64,000 nt of DNA. Origin: Hyparrhenia diplandra (lineage: Eukaryota; Streptophyta; Magnoliopsida; Poales; Poaceae). Location: positions 1 to 64,000 of the forward strand of contig JADLZK010009250.1 of the NCBI GenBank assembly GCA_015847255.1, in the 5' to 3' direction. The notes under the pieces were generated by a model. That model made no database searches. It saw only the letters and a program-made list of their open reading frames with translations, and was not told the origin of the DNA. The position numbers were made by a program, and so were the translations under genes. Below are positions 25,401-30,546 of this stretch, piece after piece (within the stretch, counting starts at the first letter, position 1; every line of letters begins with the position of its first letter).

Positions 25401-27608
25401 ACATCCAAATTGCCTCGATGAGGACTTCAACTGAAGTGTCCTAGGCCTACATCCACACCCTAACTCATGGGCATAGTAATTTCAATAGCTGATTCCTGAT
25501 TGATACATGTAATTTAATTCATTTTGTATTGATCAATTATTTTTTATCTAACTACATTGGAGACCTGTGTGGCATTTCATTAAGATGGAAAAAGTACAAT
25601 GAGATGTGTAGGATTAATTAATTAGTTTATACAATGACAATAGGTATTTGATAGGAAAATAATTTCTGGTATCCTGAACACAGTTAGTACAGTGTGATCG
25701 TGTAACTATTTTATTCACTTTGCATATGAAATGGTATCCTGAATAATAAATAATCAAGAGAAGAAAAGAGTTACTTTGGTTATCAAATACCTATTATCAA
25801 ATACCTTTGTTTTGTTTGGTTATGTTTTTACAGTGACGTGCACTTTTTGCATGTGATGCCATGTTGCAGTAGCATATTGCAGTACTGTACCACGTATCAC
25901 AGCAACTGACATTCATTCAATGCCTAATAGGTGAAAAACTTTGTTTTATTTGGTGATATTCACAAAAGCATATATTTTCTTAGTTGGAAGGAGCAAGGTT
26001 CTCAATTGAGTCTGCTGGCAAAAGATTTTGGTTCACTTGATTGTTTTGCAACTGAGTTCTTAATTGATGGAAGCACCTTGAGCCTTGTAGTTTCAGATTC
26101 TGACAAGAACGTACAGGTAATTTGTCCGATCTTTTGTATTATTATCAATTTATTTATAAGCAGAACCTTGCATTCCGTAACCTTGCATTCCATCTTCACT
26201 TGCTCTTTGGCAGCTTGAAACATCATTTCTTCACTTAGAACATTAGTACCTGGGTATAGCAAACCAGCATTCAATACTTGTTGGCTCCCATTATTAAAAT
26301 AAATAATAATAAAATTGAAATCAATGTTAAAGAAAGTAGGCTAGTGTTTAGTTAGATGGTGCCTCAAGCCCTTGTGCAAGTGCATGAGGAATGAAGCCCT
26401 TGCTTAACCCTAAGGGGATGGACATGGGCACCTGCTTAACTACTAGAAGAGATAAAGACCACTATGCCCCTATCTTCCATTGTCAAATGGATCAAAACCT
26501 TTAGTGACGTATTCAGAATTTTAATACTTCTTAGTGTAGCACAAAGGTTTGGCCCTTAATTACATTTCCATTGATTAATAATGACACCTTGCAGATTTTC
26601 TATTATGCCCCCAAAATGGTGGAGAGCTGGAAGGGGCAAAAGCTCCTTTCTAGAGCAGAATTTCATGTTGGAGCCCATGTGTCAAAGTTTCTGAGATTAC
26701 AGATGTTGCCTACACAAGGTTTAGCATCTGAAAAAGACAAATCGCTTTGCTCTTGTATTTGGAACATTGGATGGTGGCATTGGATGCATTGCACCTGTTG
26801 ATGAATTGACATTTCGCCGGCTCCAGAGCTTGCAGAGGAAGCTCATAGATGCTGTACCCCATGTCTGTGGCCTGAATCCAAGATCATTTAGGCATTTTAA
26901 GTCAAATGGCAAGGCACATCGTCCTGGACCAGATAACATCATTGACTTTGAGCTTCTTTCTCAGTAAGTGAATCTTCAATGCTTCAACTTGTCATTTCGT
27001 CCAGTTCAAAATAAGGTTAAATGGTGTTCTATTGATGCAAAATTTCACACTAGTAAAATGCAAGGGAATGGACTTGTACCAAATCAGTAAGATATAATAC
27101 ACTAAAATGCTGAGCAAACATGATAATCTTCCAATTTTGGCAGAGCGACAGATAAAAAAGGAAGTCATTCTCTTAATTGATTCAAAATTTTTTTAGTAAA
27201 TTTAGTGAACTTTGAAGTGTATTGCTCTAAACATAACATTATAAAATCGATGTTATTGCGGATAAGTAACAAACTAGACCATATTGATATTTCTTAAACC
27301 AACCAGCGCTTGACTATCCCCTTTTTTTGTGTCAACTAGTTTTTATGTAATAATTTTTTAGCAAATTTCCACCCCCATGATGTGATTCCTAGCAATATCC
27401 CAGTCAACGAAGTTCTCATTATTTATTTTCGTTTTTATGGTATCATGTATTCTTAACTAGGCAGTTTTGAATATTTTACCTTTTTGCAGCTATGAGATGA
27501 TGTCTTTCTTTAGAAGAGCAGCTCGAGATTGCACAGCAGATTGGAACCACCCGCTCTCAGATTCTTTCTAACTTTAGTGACTTTTCACTGGGAACTAGTT
27601 TCTTGTAA
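1369..27608 (+). CDS. CPSF160: CPSF160 (cleavage and polyadenylation specificity factor 160-kDa subunit), C-terminal part, 12 exons with frame disruptions
   Basis: CPSF160 is the large scaffold subunit of the nuclear complex that recognises the AAUAAA polyadenylation signal with WDR33/FY and CPSF30. Twelve exons give about 834 codons of a family usually near 1,440 residues, so the N-terminal part lies left of the window. Diagnostic stretches include NLFGRRRV across the 1464/18464 junction, ADPYVLLKMGDGS, AMHRWSGQFSRPFLFGLL, NVGGYEGLFLAGPRPTW, SAYNYDNYWPVQK, YTVDEFEVRIMELEKPSGRW, GDIHKSIYFLSWKEQGSQL and HVCGLNPRSFRHF, ending in LGTSFL. The later exons cover the CPSF_A-type beta-propeller region. 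All intron borders follow GT..AG. Eleven one-base indels break the frame in 10 of 12 exons (exons at 22286 and 25931 are clean), and at least eight fall in homopolymers. I saw no substitution-type nonsense codon inside an exon. It is either a functional gene read with errors or a recent pseudogene. Confidence 0.88.
1862..3085 (-). mobile_element. 3' end of an L1-type LINE, split by a Harbinger-type insertion
   Basis: A T-rich run at 1862-1880, the poly(A) tail read on the minus strand, is followed by the ACGCAGGAGATCTGCACCTC motif seen at the end of many grass L1 elements and by 3' UTR sequence up to about 3078. The stretches 1953-2153 and 2986-3078 together match 3096-3393, so two copies of the same LINE 3' end lie in tandem in the same orientation. 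This copy is 5'-truncated and carries no coding region. Confidence 0.6.
2154..2985. mobile_element. PIF/Harbinger-type non-autonomous TIR element, 832 bp
   Basis: The ends are inverted: GGCGTGTTTGGCATGG on the left and, reverse-complemented from the right, GGGGCTGTTTGGCATGG. It is flanked by TAA at 2151-2153 and 2986-2988. The uninterrupted site is preserved in the neighbouring LINE copy (CATGATTAAAGCTCC near 3290), which proves the insertion and its TSD. The interior has many GGAGC/GCTCC subterminal motifs, a GC-rich core and a 28-bp direct repeat (about 2772 and 2808). No transposase is encoded. Confidence 0.8.
3096..3860 (-). mobile_element. L1-type LINE 3' portion with reverse-transcriptase zinc-binding (zf-RVT) domain
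   Basis: On the minus strand, 3859-3272 is open for 195 codons. It encodes a zf-RVT-type region: SGQYSAKSAYESFFLGS, TWAPPKCRFFMWLVAHNRCW, then the Cys/His cluster CCPLCDQEDETVNHLL. This domain sits downstream of the reverse transcriptase in plant L1 elements. The endonuclease and RT parts are absent, so it is a 5'-truncated insertion inside the CPSF160 intron. Confidence 0.75.
3861..4629. other. Unassigned intronic stretch
   Basis: This stretch contains a pyrimidine-rich segment ending in GCCGCCATGG (about 3975-3985), which resembles a plant start context, followed by only 60 codons with no family likeness. A GC-rich tail (4430-4629) abuts the copia LTR. I recognise no gene and no element ends here. 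Confidence 0.3.
4630..4733 (-). repeat. 3' LTR of the short-LTR copia element
   Basis: Read on the minus strand it begins TGTTGGAGTATGAG and ends TTCTAACA. It aligns with 10412-10531 over its length apart from one block of about 15 bases missing here and scattered substitutions. Confidence 0.75.
4734..8345 (-). pseudogene. Broken copia pol (protease, integrase, reverse transcriptase, RNase H)
   Basis: Minus-strand fragments recognisable in order are: a protease-side block ending VPSMVHNLLSIRRF (about 7950); integrase C-terminal EHLRVFGC and CVFLGYSPDHKGSRC with ISRHVVFDES (about 7060-6870); RT with LYVDDIVF (about 5750); and RNase H with CDN and YLSTNP (about 5000). They lie in all three frames, and single- or few-base deletions separate nearly every block, so no functional polyprotein is encoded. 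Confidence 0.8.
8346..10399 (-). pseudogene. Broken copia gag region
   Basis: The GC-rich minus-strand sequence between the primer-binding site and the protease should hold gag. It can be read only as short Pro/Ala/Arg-rich pieces in several frames, and I could not identify a clean zinc knuckle. The assignment is by position. Confidence 0.45.
10400..10411 (-). other. Primer-binding site (initiator Met tRNA type)
   Basis: On the minus strand the bases after the LTR read TGGTATCGACCA. The first seven match TGGTATCAGAGC, the standard plant copia site complementary to the 3' end of initiator tRNA-Met. Confidence 0.7.
10412..10531 (-). repeat. 5' LTR of the short-LTR copia element
   Basis: It matches the 4630 repeat. 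The outermost base at 10531 is G where the other copy has A, so the canonical TG end is lost. The inner end TTCTAACA abuts the primer-binding site directly. Confidence 0.75.
10532..11310. other. Unassigned intronic stretch
   Basis: No coding or element ends were recognised. The piece at about 10680-10750 is rich in TATCGTATC/GTATCC-type repeats, and 10800-10920 is G/T-rich. It lies in the 17-kb CPSF160 intron. Confidence 0.3.
11311..11510 (-). mobile_element. Short L1-type LINE tail
   Basis: A T-run followed by CTCGAATGAGATGAGATAGG (about 11319-11350) resembles the TTTTTCTCGAATACGCAGG end of grass L1 elements read on the minus strand, followed by a CA-rich 3' UTR. No coding part is present. 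Confidence 0.4.
11974..12208 (-). repeat. 3' LTR of the 5-kb copia element
   Basis: Plus-strand ends are TGTTGCC and GCTATCA. It aligns with 16757-16996 with scattered substitutions and one-base indels. It contains a CTTATATAGG motif (TATA-like) near 12074. Confidence 0.85.
12209..15160 (-). pseudogene. Broken copia pol
   Basis: Minus-strand fragments of integrase, RT and RNase H occur in changing frames: SGIALAMIRRSQRSRSIAGR with a following ISRDVV block (about 14280-14130), YRLCVHADDPIITGAD (about 13160, where copia normally has VYVDDLIITG) and KHIGTKFHFIVG (about 12370). No frame runs through more than one block. Confidence 0.75.
15161..16740 (-). pseudogene. Broken copia gag
   Basis: The minus strand near 16110 reads WQIDGAKLTEPFA, then broken EEVEGL and KYEQMVPSIETR blocks. 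This is the UBN2/Retrotran_gag-type region of copia gag. The Cys-rich knuckle could not be located with confidence. Frameshifts separate the blocks. Confidence 0.65.
16741..16754 (-). other. Primer-binding site (initiator Met tRNA type)
   Basis: The minus strand reads TGGTATCAAGAGCC, two bases inside the 5' LTR. It is close to TGGTATCAGAGC with one inserted A. Confidence 0.8.
16757..16996 (-). repeat. 5' LTR of the 5-kb copia element
   Basis: Plus-strand ends are TGTTGCC and GCTATCA. It is followed by the CTAAG duplication and preceded by the primer-binding site. Confidence 0.87.
17395..17516 (+). repeat. Minisatellite of about 30-bp units
   Basis: Four to five degenerate units share the core TATATCGGCAGTTTTC / CTTAAG. 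They lie inside the RTE LINE, between its RT and the DTFRYLGS-like block, and interrupt its reading frame. Confidence 0.6.
18464..18661 (+). CDS. CPSF160: CPSF160 exon b
   Basis: The exon follows TTTTGCAG and ends before GTATGA. It completes the FGRRRV motif and continues through RVLDGSFMTQELNF and ADPYVLLKMGDGSIRLLIG. An extra G at 18492-18494 shifts the frame between VYAK and GARVLDG. The phase fits the next exon (G|AT giving D-H-S-T-C-T). Confidence 0.88.
19542..19680 (+). mobile_element. 5'-truncated L1-type LINE insertion with 21-bp target-site duplication
   Basis: The 139-bp insert is flanked by a perfect 21-bp direct repeat that starts GATTAGGGTG and ends CAGGAGGT, at 19521-19541 and 19681-19701. 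The insert contains TTTCTTCTTAATGCAATGCT, the usual plus-strand 3' UTR signature of grass L1 elements. A long perfect TSD with a short 3' fragment is typical of target-primed reverse transcription. The duplicated GTCGTTAGCATGT inside is a small extra repeat. Confidence 0.75.
20148..20390 (+). mobile_element. SMART/TRIM mini-LTR retrotransposon
   Basis: The element is flanked by GTTTC at 20143-20147 and 20391-20395. The 3' LTR (20305-20390) begins TGTTGAAATGTG and ends CAACTTAACA. The 5' copy (20148 to about 20210) matches its first 63 bases, then is cut, so the LTR end and the tRNA-Met primer site are missing. The total of 243 bp is shorter than the roughly 290 bp reported for SMART elements. 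It encodes nothing. The stub contains GAGTTCGAATC, which resembles a pol III B box. Confidence 0.8.
20633..21404 (+). CDS. CPSF160: CPSF160 exon c (largest exon in the window)
   Basis: The exon follows GATGCAG and ends before GTATGC. It encodes DHSTCTISINAPAIFASSS, then after a one-base indel near 20690-20702 CTLYCDRGPEPWLRKT, and continues open to RFRVHPQ. Conserved blocks include YCIICYESGKLEIFEVPSF and FNNVGGYEGLF. Confidence 0.9.
21417..21450 (+). repeat. (CT)n microsatellite next to a CPSF160 donor site
   Basis: A run of CT dinucleotides with one GT interruption begins about 12 bases after the exon end at 21404. Confidence 0.85.
21845..21924 (+). CDS. CPSF160: CPSF160 exon d
   Basis: The exon follows TTTTGCAG and ends before GTAAAG. 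It encodes LCDG, then after a missing base near 21855-21858 IVAFTVLHNVNCCRGLIYVT-SQ. Read literally it would hit TAG after eight residues. Confidence 0.85.
22286..22351 (+). CDS. CPSF160: CPSF160 exon e (frame intact)
   Basis: The 66-bp exon encodes GFLKICQLPSAYNYDNYWPVQK without interruption. It is bounded by TTCAG and GTAATG. Confidence 0.9.
22447..22525 (+). CDS. CPSF160: CPSF160 exon f
   Basis: The exon follows CTGTAG and ends before GTAAGT. It encodes V-P-L-HGTPHQVTYYAEQSLYPLIVSVP. A run of five C at 22449-22453, where four are expected, shifts the frame at its start. Confidence 0.87.
22769..22996 (+). CDS. CPSF160: CPSF160 exon g
   Basis: The exon follows GCAGCAG and ends before GTATGT. 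It encodes VKPLNQVLSSMADQELG..., YTVDEFEVRIMELEKPSGRW and ENALTVRIVTLQ. Two shifts occur: an extra A at 22781-22783 and a missing C near 22947. It begins the C-terminal CPSF_A-type region. Confidence 0.87.
23080..23217 (+). CDS. CPSF160: CPSF160 exon h
   Basis: The exon follows CACCTCAG and ends before GTACTT. It encodes NTSTKENETLMAIGTAYVQG, then EDVAARGRVLLFSFNKSENS after loss of one G in the run at 23137-23139. Confidence 0.87.
23314..23486 (+). CDS. CPSF160: CPSF160 exon i
   Basis: The exon follows TTTCAG and ends before GTAAGT. It encodes VTEVYSKESKGAVSAVASLQ, then GHLLIASGPKITLNKWTGSE and FYDA, then LHVVSLNI after a missing C at 23459-23461. The phase joins exactly to VKNFVLFGD in the next exon. 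Confidence 0.88.
23603..24240 (+). mobile_element. Probable small non-autonomous LTR element remnant
   Basis: TGTTAGAGTATTTCC opens a stretch that ends CAGCTATTCCACCAAA near 23717. It is followed by TTGGCATCATGAG, one base off the TTGGTATCA primer-site motif. A similar end, AATCAACTATTCCACCAATT, occurs at about 24212-24240 and may be part of the 3' LTR. The 480-bp interior is GC-rich without a clear frame. No target duplication was found. Confidence 0.45.
24586..25320 (-). mobile_element. L1-type LINE 3' fragment with zf-RVT domain
   Basis: T-runs and CTCGAACAGCATAGGAGAAC (about 24620-24640) mark the 3' tail on the minus strand. Upstream on that strand, 25299-25024 encodes RIWKTWAPPRCKFFIWLAFH, ADRLAKR and the Cys/His cluster CPLCDQEEETINHLLVGC of the RT zinc-binding domain. 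It is a 5'-truncated copy in the CPSF160 intron before exon j. It differs from the 3096-3860 copy in sequence. Confidence 0.7.
25321..25930. other. AT-rich intron sequence of CPSF160
   Basis: No coding potential or element ends were recognised between the L1 fragment and the acceptor at 25930. Confidence 0.5.
25931..26116 (+). CDS. CPSF160: CPSF160 exon j (frame intact)
   Basis: Sixty-two codons run without interruption from VKNFVLFGDIHKSIYFLSWK to SDSDKNVQ, bounded by CTAATAG and GTAATT. The preceding intron (23487-25930) is enlarged by a possible small LTR remnant and an L1 fragment. Confidence 0.92.
26595..26963 (+). CDS. CPSF160: CPSF160 exon k
   Basis: The exon follows CCTTGCAG and ends before GTAAGT. 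It encodes IFYYAPKMVESWKGQKLLSR, later FLRLQMLPTQGLASEK, then after an extra A in the run at 26731-26735 FALVFGTLDGGIGCIAPVDE and VPHVCGLNPRSFRHF, ending DFELLS-H across the junction. Confidence 0.9.
26964..27489. other. Last intron of CPSF160
   Basis: It is an AT-rich intron with GTAAGT donor and TTTTTGCAG acceptor. Nothing else is visible. Confidence 0.6.
27490..27608 (+). CDS. CPSF160: CPSF160 terminal exon
   Basis: The exon follows TTTTTGCAG. It encodes YEMMS, then after a one-base indel at about 27503-27511 LEEQLEIAQQIGTTRSQILS and NFSDFSLGTSFL, with the TAA stop at 27606-27608. The bases to about 28050 are probably 3' UTR. No single AATAAA is obvious to me there. Confidence 0.88.
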
Positions 27609-28059
27609 GTGGTAACCCGTGGCAAGGTAACACCATGATGCTGATGATAGTGGTGCTAGCCATTCTGAAGCCACGTGAAGAGTTACCAACTCCCAATTCC
27701 ATCGACATGGACTTCCACCAGTTTTATTGTAAAGATGGCTGCTGAACTTTGGATGTTAATGGTGCTGGAAGTTGGGTGCTTGGAAACTGATGGCAACCAT
27801 ATTTATTATTTTCCATTGGTCTGAATTAGTATGGGAAAAATGTACTGAAAATGAATTACCTGAAGAGTTGGTATTGAACCTGAGGATTGTGGGGCATTGT
27901 AGACCTTGTACACTATTAAAACACATTGCCAGAGCTAAGTTGTAGCATCAATCCATTTCGTTATAATCCATGTCGACTGGCTTGAACTAACGATGAGAAT
28001 GACATTTTTGTTTTGTTCTAATGCGCGGGCGAGTACTCCGAAGTGTTTACCTACTTAGA

Positions 28060-28469
28060 GCCTGTTTGGAACAGCTCAACCAGCTCATGATACACAGTTT
28101 TTTTTTTTTTTTTTTTTGGCAAACACTTCTAGCTCCAACCGATTCAATAGTGGATTTGCCTCAAGAATCACCAAATTAGCAGAGCACCCACCTCAAGGGG
28201 CGTTTCACCAAACTTGGTTGAGTTGGAAAAATTACTCACCACTACCACTAGTTACCCAAAAAAATAAAAAAAAACGAATCGCTATGTACAGTTTCCTGGC
28301 ACCGTCACAAGCGCCCTTGCCCCTCCTGCGTCCTTGTACCTGGCCGTCGCGAGGCCATCGGAGCCTCACCTGCATGAGCCGCGTTGTCGGAGCCTCGCCG
28401 TCGCGGTGAGATCAAATCAAGCGGAGCGAAGCCTACCAATGACAATGGCGTTTAGCAGGTTCATGCCGC
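28060..28469. other. Possible MITE fragment with poly(T) and GC-rich tail
   Basis: GAGCCTGTTTGGAACAGCTC (28058-28077) resembles the outer end of grass PIF/Harbinger or hAT MITEs. A run of about 21 T follows at 28099. I cannot find the opposite end. The 28300-28410 part is GC-rich with no family likeness. Confidence 0.3.
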
Positions 28470-28745
28470 CGAGTTGCTTATATTGTTGCTAGCTTGTGTA
28501 GCCTTCTAGTTGTGTAGAGTAATTTAGTTTATTCTAGCTTGCTCATCTTGTTGGTAATCTAGCAATCTAGTTCTTGTGTGGCATAGAGATCATAACAACT
28601 AGATTTGTTTAAATAGGAGGCTTATCTAACCATTAGAGTTAGAGCAACCGTATTTACGCCAATTGTTTTACTAACCAAGTTGCTCTAGTGATGTATAGAA
28701 TTTTTAATAGGCTATTCACCCTCTCTAGCCATATAGGACCTTTCA
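28470..28745 (+). repeat. Truncated copia LTR 3' end (same broad family as 33370-35097)
   Basis: Ends TAGAATTTTTAATAGGCTAT, then TTCACC and GGACCTTTCA, as in the LTRs ending at 35097, 46965 and 59082. The 5' three quarters of the LTR is missing and no internal sequence follows. Confidence 0.6.
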
Positions 28746-29943
28746 CATGTAGGACACCAAGACCCCCGTGATGATATTCTTTGAGGCCTTCCGTGCGCCC
28801 TAAATGTGAGCCAGGCGGATCAATGAACGGTCGTATCATCCGCCAGCGCAGGTCCGAGCTGTAGGTTGTGCTGCGCTGCGGTGACCCCACGTGCTTGGGG
28901 TCCATGCATCGGCACAAATCAATGTAACGCTCGCCGCTTGGGGCAAGGCCCTACGCGCCAGTCCCAGTTCACTTCCGCGCTCCCGCAACATTCCATAAGA
29001 TAAGACTGTCCGCACTCACGTTCCTCTATACATCCTGGTCATCAAGATTCTCTCCTCTATATACAATTCATCCGCACTCATCATCCTTTATATCTGACCT
29101 CTATATCCTAGTCATCGATATTTATCCACTCAAATCTACCTTACCCATCCCTCTATAGTCAGCGACGAATAGGACCCATGGCCCCACCCTTTTTCTTTTT
29201 TTCCCCCTTTTCTCTTCCCTTTTCTTTTTCCCTCTCCGTCTTATCCATTCGCTGCTTGAGGCTGCGGAGGCGCGGAGGCGGGCTCGGCGCATGGCGACAC
29301 CGCGGTGGCGACCTCGATGATGCTCCACCTCGTCGCGTGGCGTGGGAGGCGGCGGTCATGCGAGGCGAGCTAGGGTGACCCGCCGGCGCGGGGTAGAGCC
29401 CCCCGCGCGGCGGTCATCTTGGTCTCCACGGCGGCAACGGGGACGACCGGCGGGGCGCGCGTTCCCAGCGGCGTCCCACCGGGGAAGGCGAGGTCGTGGC
29501 AAGGGCAAGAACCATGGCGTTGGGTGCAGCGACACCGCGTGCAAAGGCGACATGAGCCGGTCGGCCTAAGCCGGTGGGTGACGGAGGGTGGCCCCTCGTT
29601 CTCCGGCCGACGAGGGTCGGTGTCGCCCCGTGCTCCGTGGGCGAGGCCGGGGCAAGGTCGCCGGATGCGGGCGGGCGCCCCTCCGCTACGCGCGGACTAG
29701 GTTGTGGGCACCGTTGCGGGTTCCTCTCCAGGCGTCGTCGCGAGCCGTAGGGACGGCAGCAGTCTTGCAAAGGGCGCTCTGCTCCATCCTACGGCGGCGG
29801 TGGCGGAGCCGCCGGCAAAGAGCGCCACGGTCCCTCCCTCCCTCCCTCCTCCGGCATCCCGGGCGGCGGCGGCATGCGAGCCCTGCGCCATTTGGTTTTG
29901 TAACGGAGCAACGCTATTGCACCGAATATACCGGTGGTGTAGC
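28746..29943. other. Unassigned region left of the nested stack
   Basis: 28760-28917 has an open minus-strand stretch (RWRMIRPFIDPPGSHLG) that I cannot assign to a family. 28990-29120 has CTCTATAT-type repeats. 29170-29890 is strongly GC-rich and contains open frames on both strands with no recognisable domain. 59623 onwards is the sequence originally continuous with 29943. Confidence 0.35.
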
Positions 29944-29963
29944 TCAAGATGGCAACGGGTACA

Positions 29964-30482
29964 TGTGGATACGGGATCACCAAAGAACTCTACCGAGTTG
30001 TTCGCAGGGTTCTATCCTAGCCTGTGGCCACAAATAACTCTCAGAAGGCAATGGAAGCGTAGCTACGGTGACTTCTGTTGTAACTAGGATAGAACTCTAG
30101 TCAGATCCATGTTTAGAGTTAGGGTGTTCGAATCCTCGTCGGACAACCCTCTCTGTATCCGACTAGGACCGTAGCAAGCTCCTTGGTCCCTTGAACTATA
30201 AAAGGCGACCAAGGAGCACCTCGTAGAGGAGAAGGTAGCTTGAACACATCAAGCGCTATAAACATCACAACCGATTCTCGGTTGACCCATCAATCAAAAA
30301 CAGGCTCACGCCGACTGGACGTAAAGGTCTTTACTCGATCAAGGATTGAGGGCCCGAACCAGTATAAAAACCCTGCTCTCAATGTCAGCTGCGCAACAAA
30401 CCGCCGGGCTCCAGGTTCATCGAGGCCCGAACAAACTGCTCGGTTCACCCCGTGGTAGGCTCTCGGTCGTAAAACATCGACA
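29964..30482 (+). repeat. 5' LTR of the gypsy element
   Basis: It starts TGTGGATACGGG and ends CATCGACA. A TATA box (ACTATAAAAGG, about 30194-30205) sits in the loop of an 11-bp inverted repeat. By eye it differs from the 3' LTR at about 16 positions, nearly all transitions, plus a C-run length difference. Confidence 0.93.
30178..30217 (+). promoter_or_regulatory. Gypsy LTR TATA box framed by a perfect 11-bp inverted repeat
   Basis: Arms GCTCCTTGGTC (30178-30188) and GACCAAGGAGC (30207-30217) enclose an 18-base loop with TATAAAAG. The same structure is present in the 3' LTR (56306-56345) with unchanged arms and one loop substitution. As the TATA box is expected about 30 bases before the transcript start, the right arm lies near the U3/R border. 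Confidence 0.8.
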
Positions 30483-30484
30483 GC

Positions 30485-30500
30485 TGGCGCGCAAGGTAGG
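30485..30500 (+). other. Gypsy primer-binding site
   Basis: TGGCGCGCAAGGTAGG starts two bases after the LTR end. TGGCGC-type sites are usual in plant gypsy elements. The tRNA species cannot be fixed from this alone. Confidence 0.6.
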
Positions 30501-30546
30501 GGCTCTCGTCGAATTTCAACACGAGAGTCCGGCGGACCACGACATC

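Noticed and set aside
28654..28917. Minus-strand ORF with RWRMIRPFIDPPGSHLG as a real gene
   Set aside because: It is only 87 codons, overlaps a copia LTR fragment at one end, and I cannot name a family with certainty. It is kept only as an unassigned remark.
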